DNA of 64,000 nt from Christiangramia echinicola DSM 19838 (GTDB lineage: Bacteria > Bacteroidota > Bacteroidia > Flavobacteriales > Flavobacteriaceae): the NCBI RefSeq assembly GCF_000423065.1, contig NZ_AUHG01000012.1, positions 62,001-126,000 of the forward strand, in the 5' to 3' direction. Under the pieces are notes generated by a model. It saw only the letters and a list, made by a program, of their open reading frames with translations, ran no database searches and was not told the origin of the DNA. The position numbers and the translations under genes are program-made. How positions within the stretch are numbered: the stretch's first letter is position 1; each line of letters starts with the position of its first letter. Of this stretch, positions 1 to 7,811 are shown in pieces.

Positions 1-296
1 TCCATTGCTTTTTCCAGGAACCATTCATACCTGTCGTTCATCTTCGTTGGAGCCACGATCATGTGAAGGTAATAGGGTGGGGCAGGCTGTTTTTCAAAAG
101 AAGTGATCTTAACTATACATTGCTTGATATCTGCCTGAATAATCTCAGCAGTAAATAATAAGCCTTTCCCATTGGTAATATTAAGAATCTCCCCCTCATT
201 TTTCCGAAGAACCTTTACAATATGCTTGCTTTCATCTCTGGGGAACGTGACCAATTCATCTTTTTCAGTAATATCGGGATTAAAAAAGAGCTGCAT
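1..296 (-). CDS. rsmE: 16S rRNA m3U1498 methyltransferase RsmE, N-terminal part (cut by window edge)
   Basis: Minus-strand reading frame starting MQLFFNPDI at 296, with 98 codons visible before the window edge. The visible part has the RsmE N-terminal PUA-like domain pattern: MQLFF start, then a segment reading DESKHIVKVLRKNEGE, and later HMIVAPTKMNDRYEWFLEKA, where the SPOUT methyltransferase domain begins. RsmE methylates N3 of U1498 in 16S rRNA using SAM. The ATG lies one base after the tsaD stop codon, so the two genes are almost certainly co-transcribed and translationally coupled. The family is usually about 235-245 residues, so roughly 60 percent of the gene is outside the window. Confidence 0.9.
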   Translation of the reverse strand, partial: MQLFFNPDITEKDELVTFPRDESKHIVKVLRKNEGEILNITNGKGLLFTAEIIQADIKQCIVKITSFEKQPAPPYYLHMIVAPTKMNDRYEWFLEKAM

Positions 297-297
297 A

Positions 298-1320
298 TTA
301 AATTTTATATCTGGATTGTGCGGTGATAGAAAAATCTGAAAAATCTTTTTTAAGGTATTTATGATACCCGGCGATTCCTATCATAGCCGCATTATCTGTG
401 GTATATTCAAATTTAGGGATATAACATTTCCAGCCCCATTTCTTTTCGGCATCTCTAAGCGCCTGCCTGATTCCCGAATTTGCAGACACACCGCCTCCAA
501 TTGCCACCTGGTTAATACCGGTTTCCTTTACCGCTTTTTTCAATTTATCTATTAAGATCCCGATGATTGTGTATTGAATAGAAGCGCAGATGTCTTTAAG
601 ATTTTTATCTATAAATTCAGGATCGTTCTTTGTTTCTCTTTGAACAAAATATAGCACCGCAGTTTTAAAGCCACTAAAACTAAAATTAAGTCCATCTACT
701 TTCGGTTTAGGGAATTTAAAGGCCTTTGGGTCCCCTTCCTGAGCATATTTATCTATCAATGGGCCTCCCGGATAAGAAATTCCAAGGATCTTAGCGCTTT
801 TATCGAATGCTTCGCCAACCGCGTCATCTATCGTTTCTCCAATGACCTCCATTTTAAAATAATCGGTCACTTTTACTATTTGAGTATGCCCGCCACTAAT
901 GGTCATAGCGAGAAAAGGGAATTCAGGTTTCTGAAAATCAGGTTCTTCTATAAAGTGGGCTAGAATATGAGCCTGCATATGGTTCACTTCAATTAGAGGG
1001 ATCTTTAAACCCATGGCAAGTGACTTGGCGAAAGAGGTACCTACAAGTAGAGATCCCATCAATCCCGGACCTCTTGTAAAAGCAATTGCAGAAACATCTT
1101 TTTTATCGATATTTGCCTTCACCAATGCCTGATGGATCACTGGAACAATGTTCTGTTGGTGTGCTCTAGAGGCTAGTTCTGGAACTACTCCACCATATTG
1201 TTGATGCACTTCCTGGGTGGCAACAATATTAGAAAGGATTTTTCCGTTGCAAAGTACAGCAGCAGCCGTGTCATCACAAGAAGATTCAATAGCGAGAATG
1301 TTGATTTTTTGGTCTGGCAT
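298..1320 (-). CDS. tsaD: tRNA N6-adenosine threonylcarbamoyltransferase TsaD
   Basis: 340 residues, normal length for the family. TsaD transfers the threonylcarbamoyl group to A37 of ANN-decoding tRNAs (t6A) with TsaB and TsaE. The ASKHA/Kae1 fold signature IESSCDDTAAA is at residues 11-21. The metal-binding pair H114-xxx-H118 lies in NHMQAHILAH, SGGHTQIV follows near 140, and the C-terminal GGGVSANSG and TTDNAAMIG motifs are present. The ATG start is followed by a lysine and the conserved INILAIESS, so the start is sound. It is the first gene of a tsaD-rsmE pair and is transcribed divergently from tamB across a gap of about 60 bases. Confidence 0.97.
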   Translation of the reverse strand: MPDQKINILAIESSCDDTAAAVLCNGKILSNIVATQEVHQQYGGVVPELASRAHQQNIVPVIHQALVKANIDKKDVSAIAFTRGPGLMGSLLVGTSFAKSLAMGLKIPLIEVNHMQAHILAHFIEEPDFQKPEFPFLAMTISGGHTQIVKVTDYFKMEVIGETIDDAVGEAFDKSAKILGISYPGGPLIDKYAQEGDPKAFKFPKPKVDGLNFSFSGFKTAVLYFVQRETKNDPEFIDKNLKDICASIQYTIIGILIDKLKKAVKETGINQVAIGGGVSANSGIRQALRDAEKKWGWKCYIPKFEYTTDNAAMIGIAGYHKYLKKDFSDFSITAQSRYKI

Positions 1321-1356
1321 CAGAAATTATTGGACATAGAAGTTGTAAATTAGTCG

Positions 1357-1364
1357 CAAAGTTA
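1357..1364 (-). promoter_or_regulatory. -7 box of the tsaD-rsmE promoter
   Basis: Reading on the minus strand, TAACTTTG matches the Bacteroidota -7 consensus TAnnTTTG, 36 bases before the tsaD ATG. A TTG on the same strand lies 16 bases upstream, slightly short of the usual 17-23 spacing, so the -33 element is uncertain. The region overlaps the 5' side of tamB. Confidence 0.5.
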
Positions 1365-1378
1365 AAACATATTAACGT

Positions 1379-4300
1379 ATCAAAAAACTCTGGAAAATAC
1401 TAACTAAAACGCTGGTTGCCCTCGTTTTGTTATTCATTATTTTATTGATAGTATTTTCTATTCCTGCAATACAAACATCTGTAGCTAAAAGACTTACCGA
1501 TTCCCTTCGTGAAAAGAATAATGTTAATATTTCTATAGGCAGGGTGTCGCTTAGTTATTTCGGGGATATAAAACTCAATGAAATATATGTAGAGGATCAT
1601 CATGAAGATACCTTATTAACGGCAAAAGAGATACGTTCTTCTATTATAAGCTTCACGAATGTTATTAACAATTCTCCTAATTTAGGTGCCACCCGCATTG
1701 AAGGACTTGATATGAGAATGCGGCGATATGAGAATGAAGACCTGGATAATCTTGGCATTCTTATCGAGAAACTCAAGAAAGAACCTACGGGAAATAATTC
1801 TAATTTTGAATTGCATGCAGAAAATGTTCAAATTTCAAATAGCAGATATAGCTATATCGATGAAAATCTGGATGCACGGGACGTTGTGATCGTAGATAGC
1901 CTGAATATCTATGCAGATGAATTACAAATAGACGGCTCCAATATAGACATAGATATTGGGATGTTGCGAGGGTATGAGCATAGAGGGATTGAAATTGATA
2001 ATCTTTCTACTCAATTTCATTATGATCCTAATAAGATGAACCTGGTTGATATGCAGTTGCAAACTCCAGGCTCTTTAATTAACGCCGACCTGTATTTTAA
2101 TTATGAGCTGTCAGATTTTAAGGATTTTGAAAATCTGGTTCAGGTGAATGCTGAATTCCGGGAGAGTGTCTTGTCTAGTAATGACCTTCAGGCATTTTAT
2201 GACGGTTTTGGAGATGACCAGATACTCAATTTTAAAACTAAACTTAACGGAACTTTAAATGATTTTGCCCTGAAGGGTTTTGCCTTACAGGGATTGGATA
2301 GAACAGAGATCTATGGAGATTTTCAAATAAAAGGTTCTTTCAAAAAAGAACCAGATACATTTAGTATGGATGGAAGCTTTTCAGATTTCTATACTAATTA
2401 TTATGATATGGTGAATTTCCTTCCGGGACCCTTATTGGGGAAATTACCAGAAAATTTAAGGGACTTTGGCAATGTAAACCTCAAAGGAAACACCTATGTC
2501 ACTAATTCTTCACTGGACGCAGATGTTTACTTAACGAGTCAGTTAGGTTCTGCAGATGCAGATTTTGTGTTGAATAATTTTAATAATTCAGCGTCCTCCA
2601 CCTATAAAGGGAAACTGATCTTTAAAGATATTAACCTGGGCAGGCTTATTAAGAACGAGCAGCTTGGTAAAACCAGTTTCAATATAGATTTTGATGGTGG
2701 AGGATTTAGCCCAGAAGACCTGAATACTCAGTTAAAAGGAGCTATTTCTAAGATTACATATAATAATTATACTTACCGGGATATTAGGATCATCGGGAAT
2801 CTTAGAAATCCTCTATTTAATGGTTATTTTGTTTCAGATGACCCAAATCTTCAGATGGAATTTAATGGTCTTATAGATGTTTCAGAAGATATCAATGTAT
2901 ACGATTTTGAAGCTTCTGTGGATTATGCAGATCTAAATACCCTTAATTTTGTTAGCAGGGATAGTATTTCAGTATTTAAAGGCGATGTTATCATGAATAT
3001 GAAAGGAACCAATGTAGATAATGCATTTGGGGATATTCTGCTTTTAAATACCTCCTATAAGAACCAGAACGATCTCTATTATTTCGATGATCTTAATATC
3101 ACTTCTAGTTTTGAAGGTGAAGTAAGAACTATTACCATCAATTCTCCAGATGTTATTAATGGGGAAGTTACCGGTGTATTTAAAGTAAATGAAGTTGGTT
3201 CTTTAGTAGAAAACTCCATTGGTAGTATCTATACTAATTATAAACCCAAGACGATCACCACGAATCAGTATATGGAATTTGATTTCGATATCTATAATCA
3301 GATCGTTGAAGTATTCTTTCCGGAAATCGAACTAGCTCCAAACACTTTTATTCGCGGCAGAGTAGAGTCTGATGAGTCTGAATTTCGCCTGACCTTTAAG
3401 TCACCAAGAATTGATGTTTTTGATAATATGATCGAAGAGATCAACTTGCAGGTAGACAACACCAACCCGATCTATAATACATTCTTTGAAGCAGATAGTG
3501 TAGCCACAGATATTTATAATTTTTCAGAATTCAGCTTTATTAATGTAACTCAAAGGGATACGCTTTTCATTCGGTCTGAATTCAAAGGAGGTAAGGGAAA
3601 TAATGATGTTTTTAACCTAAACCTATTCCATACCATTAACGAGGATAATAAATCTGTAGTGGGAATCCAGAGATCAGATTTTAAATTCAAAGAAAAGGTC
3701 TGGTATCTAAATGAGCAAAGTGACAGAAGCAATAAGATCGTTTTCGATAATAATTTCAGGGATCTGGAAATAGATTCTCTCGTATTAAGTCATCGTGACG
3801 AGGAAATAAGGCTAAGCGGAGCAATGCGCGACTCTACATATAAGAATTTCAAAATGAAGTTCAATAATGTTGATATTGGTAAGATCACTCCAGAAATTGA
3901 CAGTCTTGACCTTGCCGGGACTTTAAATGGAAACTTTAATTTACTGCAGGAAAGTGGCGCTTATTTTCCAACTACAAATTTAAAAATAGATTCCCTCCAG
4001 GTTAATGATACCCATATGGGTAATCTTGATTTAAAGGTTGAAGGGAACCAGGATTTAACTAATTATTCGGTATACGCTCTTCTAAAGAAAGAAGGCCTGG
4101 AGTCGCTATCATCTATTGGAGATATAAATGTTGCCGGAAATGAACCATTAATAGATCTAGAAGTGAATCTGAACAGGCTGAATATGTCAATATTCACTGC
4201 CTTAGGAGCAGATGTTCTTACAGATATTAGGGGTTTTGCCTCGGGTAGGGCATTTGTTACCGGGAATTATAAAAATCCCGATTTCTCCGGAAGTTTAAGG

Positions 4301-5821
4301 CTTAACAAAGCAGGTTTGAGAATACCTTACTTAAATGTTGATATTGACTTTAAGGATGAAGCAAGGGTAGACCTCACTAAGCAGCAATTCGTTTTTAATA
4401 ATTTAGATATAGTAGATACTAAGTATGATACTCAGGGGGTTCTCGACGGAACTATTTCTCATCGCAATTTCTCTGAATGGTTTCTTGATCTTTCCCTGAA
4501 TTCAGATAGAATGCTTGTGTTGGATACTGAAGCAGATGAAGATGCTTTGTATTATGGAACGGCATTTATTGATGGTGAAGCAACAATAAAAGGACCAACA
4601 GATGAACTGGTGATAGATGTTACCGCTGCTACCGAAAGAGGTACTGTATTTAAAATTCCTTTAAGCGATAACGAATCTGTGGGGGATAATTCATTTATCA
4701 GGTTTTTAAGTCCTGAAGAAAAGGCGGCAAGACTTGCCGGTGAAGAGATCGAAATCCCTGAAGTAAAAGGGATTGAATTAATTTTTGACCTGGATGTTAC
4801 TAATGCAGCTGAAGTTGAAGTGGTAGTAGACAAAACCAGTGGGAGTACGCTAAGAGGTCGTGGATCTGGAAACCTGCTGCTCGAAATTAATACCAATGGT
4901 AAATTCAATATGTGGGGTGATTTTATCGTCTATGAAGGAGTTTATAATTTTAAATATGCCGGACTAGTTCAGAAGGTTTTTACAGTTGAATCTGGTGGAA
5001 GTATAAACTGGGATGGAGATCCTACAGCCGCACAACTGGATGTTAGTGCAGTATATTCTTTGAATGCGAATCCGGCAGTTTTACTAGAGAATCCTTCAGT
5101 TAATAGAAAGATCCCGGTAGAAGTGGTGATTAATCTTCAGGGAGATATCGAGCAACCAGAAATTGGTTTTGAAATTGACTTTCCTAGCGCCAGTTCTACA
5201 GTGAAATCTGAATTACAGTATAGAATCGATGACCGGGCAAGTACAGAATTACAGGCTTTGTTCCTGGTAACCCAGGGAACTTTTTATAGTGAATTCGGTT
5301 TGCGTGGAGCCGCCATTTATGGAACTTTAGCTGAAAGAGCCTCAAGTATCGTAAATGATATTTTTGCAGATGATAACGGTAAATTTCAGGTTGGAGTAAA
5401 TTATGTGCAGGGTGATCGTACTCCAGATCAACAAACTGTAGATAGATTCGGGTTAACCCTTTCCACTCAAATATCAGACAGAGTGATAATTAATGGCCAG
5501 GTTGGTGTGCCCATTGGTGGAGTTACAGAATCTGTGATTATTGGTGATCTTGAGATAGAATTTCTTTTGAATGAAGAAGGAACCCTTAGAGCAAAAGTCT
5601 TTAATCGTGAAAATAATATTCAATTTATAGGTGAAGAAATAGGATTCACACAGGGGGTTGGATTATCTTATAACGTAGACTTCGACACCTTCAAAGAGCT
5701 TATAAGGAAAATAGCAAATACCGAGATTGTTAAAAATAATGAGGAAAATCAGAAAATAGAGTCTGCTAAATCCTTGGCTCCAGATTATATAAACTTCCCG
5801 GAAGAAGGAGAAAATCCGTAA
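1379..5821 (+). CDS. tamB: Translocation and assembly module inner-membrane protein TamB (DUF490)
   Basis: About 1480 residues. Known role of the family: an AsmA/TamB-like, inner-membrane-anchored periplasmic beta-taco protein that bridges to the outer membrane and is implicated in phospholipid transport and outer-membrane protein assembly. Visible: an N-terminal positive-then-hydrophobic anchor, a very long beta-rich repetitive region, and a C-terminal DUF490 segment with the DFIVYEGVYNFKYAG and LNEEGTLRAKVFNR motifs. The start is a problem. There is no ATG or GTG after the in-frame stop at 1373. The first TTG (1427) would remove the charged n-region. The codons after ATC at 1379 read KKLWKILTKTL, a classic TamB N-terminus. 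I therefore place the start at ATC 1379; the alternative is TTG 1427. Confidence 0.9.
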   Translation: MKKLWKILTKTLVALVLLFIILLIVFSIPAIQTSVAKRLTDSLREKNNVNISIGRVSLSYFGDIKLNEIYVEDHHEDTLLTAKEIRSSIISFTNVINNSPNLGATRIEGLDMRMRRYENEDLDNLGILIEKLKKEPTGNNSNFELHAENVQISNSRYSYIDENLDARDVVIVDSLNIYADELQIDGSNIDIDIGMLRGYEHRGIEIDNLSTQFHYDPNKMNLVDMQLQTPGSLINADLYFNYELSDFKDFENLVQVNAEFRESVLSSNDLQAFYDGFGDDQILNFKTKLNGTLNDFALKGFALQGLDRTEIYGDFQIKGSFKKEPDTFSMDGSFSDFYTNYYDMVNFLPGPLLGKLPENLRDFGNVNLKGNTYVTNSSLDADVYLTSQLGSADADFVLNNFNNSASSTYKGKLIFKDINLGRLIKNEQLGKTSFNIDFDGGGFSPEDLNTQLKGAISKITYNNYTYRDIRIIGNLRNPLFNGYFVSDDPNLQMEFNGLIDVSEDINVYDFEASVDYADLNTLNFVSRDSISVFKGDVIMNMKGTNVDNAFGDILLLNTSYKNQNDLYYFDDLNITSSFEGEVRTITINSPDVINGEVTGVFKVNEVGSLVENSIGSIYTNYKPKTITTNQYMEFDFDIYNQIVEVFFPEIELAPNTFIRGRVESDESEFRLTFKSPRIDVFDNMIEEINLQVDNTNPIYNTFFEADSVATDIYNFSEFSFINVTQRDTLFIRSEFKGGKGNNDVFNLNLFHTINEDNKSVVGIQRSDFKFKEKVWYLNEQSDRSNKIVFDNNFRDLEIDSLVLSHRDEEIRLSGAMRDSTYKNFKMKFNNVDIGKITPEIDSLDLAGTLNGNFNLLQESGAYFPTTNLKIDSLQVNDTHMGNLDLKVEGNQDLTNYSVYALLKKEGLESLSSIGDINVAGNEPLIDLEVNLNRLNMSIFTALGADVLTDIRGFASGRAFVTGNYKNPDFSGSLRLNKAGLRIPYLNVDIDFKDEARVDLTKQQFVFNNLDIVDTKYDTQGVLDGTISHRNFSEWFLDLSLNSDRMLVLDTEADEDALYYGTAFIDGEATIKGPTDELVIDVTAATERGTVFKIPLSDNESVGDNSFIRFLSPEEKAARLAGEEIEIPEVKGIELIFDLDVTNAAEVEVVVDKTSGSTLRGRGSGNLLLEINTNGKFNMWGDFIVYEGVYNFKYAGLVQKVFTVESGGSINWDGDPTAAQLDVSAVYSLNANPAVLLENPSVNRKIPVEVVINLQGDIEQPEIGFEIDFPSASSTVKSELQYRIDDRASTELQALFLVTQGTFYSEFGLRGAAIYGTLAERASSIVNDIFADDNGKFQVGVNYVQGDRTPDQQTVDRFGLTLSTQISDRVIINGQVGVPIGGVTESVIIGDLEIEFLLNEEGTLRAKVFNRENNIQFIGEEIGFTQGVGLSYNVDFDTFKELIRKIANTEIVKNNEENQKIESAKSLAPDYINFPEEGENP

Positions 5822-5861
5822 AATTTAATATTAATTTAGAATGGAATATCTTCCATCCCTT

Positions 5862-5869
5862 TAAATTTG
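5862..5869 (+). promoter_or_regulatory. Possible -7 box for pfkA-mgsA
   Basis: TAAATTTG matches TAnnTTTG and lies 69 bases before the pfkA ATG. No clear TTG is seen at the -33 position. A small hairpin (arms ATGGAA/TTCCAT, 5841-5856) lies just upstream and has no U-tract, so I do not call it a terminator. Confidence 0.35.
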
Positions 5870-5938
5870 GAAGAAGTAGAGATCTATGCTTTAATCTTAA
5901 AATATAGTTTGTAGATTTAATTTTCAATTTCACTGTTT

Positions 5939-6925
5939 ATGAGTAAAAAAGTAAGACGAATTGGAGTGATGACTTCTGGTGGTGATTCTCCAGGAATGAA
6001 TGCTGCAATTAGAGCCGTAGTAAGAACCTGTGCCTATTATCATACAGATTGCGTGGGATACTATCAGGGCTTTCAGGGAATGATAAATGGAGACTCTACA
6101 AATTTAAATGCACGTAGTGTTCGTAATACGGTAAATCAAGGAGGGACCATCCTTCAATCTGCACGATCCAAAGAGTTTTTAACCAAAGAAGGGAGAGCAA
6201 AGGCAGCTAAAAACTTGAAAGATGCCGAGGTAGATGCCATGGTCTTAATAGGAGGAGATGGTACTTTTCGCGGCGGACAGGTATTTAGCAAGGAACATGG
6301 AATTCCTGTAATAGGTGTTCCGGGGACTATAGATAATGATATCTATGGAACACATTATACCATAGGATACGATACCGCACTTAATACAGTGGTTGAAGCT
6401 ATAGATAAGATCAGGGATACTGCTAGTTCTCACAACAGGTTATTTTTTGTTGAAGTAATGGGCAGGGATGCCGGATTTATCGCTTTAAATAGTGGTATTG
6501 GAGCCGGAGCTGAAGAGATTCTGATACCGGAAGAAGATCTTGGACTGGAAAGATTGCTGGATTCTCTCGAAAGAAGTAGAAGAGCAGGTAAGACCTCCAG
6601 TATTGTGGTGGTATCTGAAGGGGATAAGATTGGTAAGAATGTATTTGAGCTTGCTGAATATGTTAAGAAAAATCTGCCTTATTATGATGCTCGGGTTACC
6701 GTTTTGGGCCATATTCAAAGAGGAGGAAGGCCAAGTTGTTTTGATCGCGTGCTTGCCAGTCGACTTTCTGTTAAGGCTGTGGAACTTCTGTTAGATGGCA
6801 AAAGAGACCTTATGGTTGGAATGCTGAATAATGAAATTGAATCATGTAGTCTGGATCAGGCTTTAAAGGGAAAACATAATATCAATAAAGACTTATTGAG
6901 GATCTCTGAAATTTTATCTACCTAA
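5939..6925 (+). CDS. pfkA: ATP-dependent 6-phosphofructokinase
   Basis: 328 residues, standard short bacterial PFK length. It phosphorylates fructose-6-phosphate to fructose-1,6-bisphosphate, the committed step of glycolysis. Motifs: GGDSPGMNAAIRA at 14-26, GGDGT at 105-109, and PGTIDND at 128-134 with catalytic Asp132. The glycines in GGDGT and PGTIDND are typical of the ATP-using rather than the PPi-using type. HIQRGGRPS, the substrate-binding loop, is near 260. The gene is followed after one base by mgsA, so the two are co-transcribed. The start ATG gives the expected short lead MSKKVRRIGVMTSGG. Confidence 0.97.
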   Translation: MSKKVRRIGVMTSGGDSPGMNAAIRAVVRTCAYYHTDCVGYYQGFQGMINGDSTNLNARSVRNTVNQGGTILQSARSKEFLTKEGRAKAAKNLKDAEVDAMVLIGGDGTFRGGQVFSKEHGIPVIGVPGTIDNDIYGTHYTIGYDTALNTVVEAIDKIRDTASSHNRLFFVEVMGRDAGFIALNSGIGAGAEEILIPEEDLGLERLLDSLERSRRAGKTSSIVVVSEGDKIGKNVFELAEYVKKNLPYYDARVTVLGHIQRGGRPSCFDRVLASRLSVKAVELLLDGKRDLMVGMLNNEIESCSLDQALKGKHNINKDLLRISEILST

Positions 6926-6926
6926 T

Positions 6927-7295
6927 ATGAAAACTATTGCAATCATTGCTCATGATGGGAAAAAGCCAGAAATGGTTCAATTTCTTAATGAGTTTAGAGA
7001 AACCCTGAATTCCAACCAGATAAAGATCATCGCAACTGGCACAACAGGTTCTAAAACTGAAGCTGCCGGGTATAAAGTTGAAAAATTACTTTCTGGTCCC
7101 CTAGGTGGTGACGCTCAGATTGCCGCAAGAATTGCTGAGGGACTTGTAGATATGGTTATTTTTTTCCGGGATCCAATGGATAAACATCCGCATGAACCAG
7201 ACATTTTCATGCTCATGCGATTATGTGATGTTCATAATGTACCCTTGGCAACCAATCCCGCCACAGCAAGGTTATTGATTAGAGGATTTGCGTAA
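6927..7295 (+). CDS. mgsA: Methylglyoxal synthase
   Basis: 122 residues, a compact MgsA (enteric versions are about 150). The enzyme turns dihydroxyacetone phosphate into methylglyoxal and phosphate, a bypass of lower glycolysis used when phosphate is limiting. Visible: IAHDGKK at 7-13, ATGTTG at 36-41 for phosphate binding, and GPLGGDAQ at 57-64 with the catalytic Asp62. FFRDPMDKHPHEPDI follows, and ATNPATA near 108 closes the MGS-like fold. It starts one base after the pfkA stop. Its own stop codon directly abuts the stop codon of the convergent ridA gene. Confidence 0.95.
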   Translation: MKTIAIIAHDGKKPEMVQFLNEFRETLNSNQIKIIATGTTGSKTEAAGYKVEKLLSGPLGGDAQIAARIAEGLVDMVIFFRDPMDKHPHEPDIFMLMRLCDVHNVPLATNPATARLLIRGFA

Positions 7296-7679
7296 TTAAA
7301 ATTTTACTGCGATAGCACTGATCTCCACATTTACAAATTTCGGAAGATTCGCAACTTCTACCGTCTCTCTTGCAGGCGCACTTTCAGAATCGAAGTAACG
7401 AGAATAAACATCATTTATTTTTCCGAAGTTATTCATGTCACTTATAAAGATGGAGGTTTTTACCACATGATTCAAATTTAAACCAGCTTCTGTAAGAATA
7501 GCTTTTAAATTCTCTAATACAAGAGTCGTCTCCTCTTCAAGATCATTTATCTTTAGGTCGCCACTTTTAGGATCTATCGCGATCTGTCCTGAAATATATA
7601 ATGTATTTCCAGATAATATTGCCTGGTTATACGGGCCTATAGGAGCCGGAGCATTGTTTGTTTTTATGATCTTTTTCAT
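7296..7679 (-). CDS. ridA: RidA/YjgF family enamine/imine deaminase
   Basis: 127 residues, full length. RidA proteins hydrolyse reactive 2-aminoacrylate and related imines made by PLP enzymes. Family marks: NAPAPIGPYNQAI near the N-terminus, the central segment LENLKAILTEAGLNLNHVVK, and the signature SAPARETVEVANLP around residues 99-112 with the conserved Arg, then VNVEISAIA at the end. It is cytosolic, without a signal peptide. Its stop codon abuts that of mgsA on the other strand with no gap. The upstream neighbour on the same strand is lptD, 132 bases away. Confidence 0.95.
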   Translation of the reverse strand: MKKIIKTNNAPAPIGPYNQAILSGNTLYISGQIAIDPKSGDLKINDLEEETTLVLENLKAILTEAGLNLNHVVKTSIFISDMNNFGKINDVYSRYFDSESAPARETVEVANLPKFVNVEISAIAVKF

Positions 7680-7811
7680 ATTAGGTAATAATTTAATTAT
7701 TGAAAATATAAAATTATATAGTCAATTGTCATCAAAGAACGAAAATTAAGATATAATTTTTCGCATTGAATATGAAGAAAGAAAAATGTGAATATTTAGA
7801 AAGAATGATAT

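Noticed and set aside
4552-4908. Open frame on the minus strand inside tamB
   Set aside because: It is the antisense of a strongly conserved beta-rich coding region and has no promoter or family match.
5841-5856. Hairpin ATGGAA/TTCCAT as the tamB terminator
   Set aside because: Six-base stem without a following T-run.
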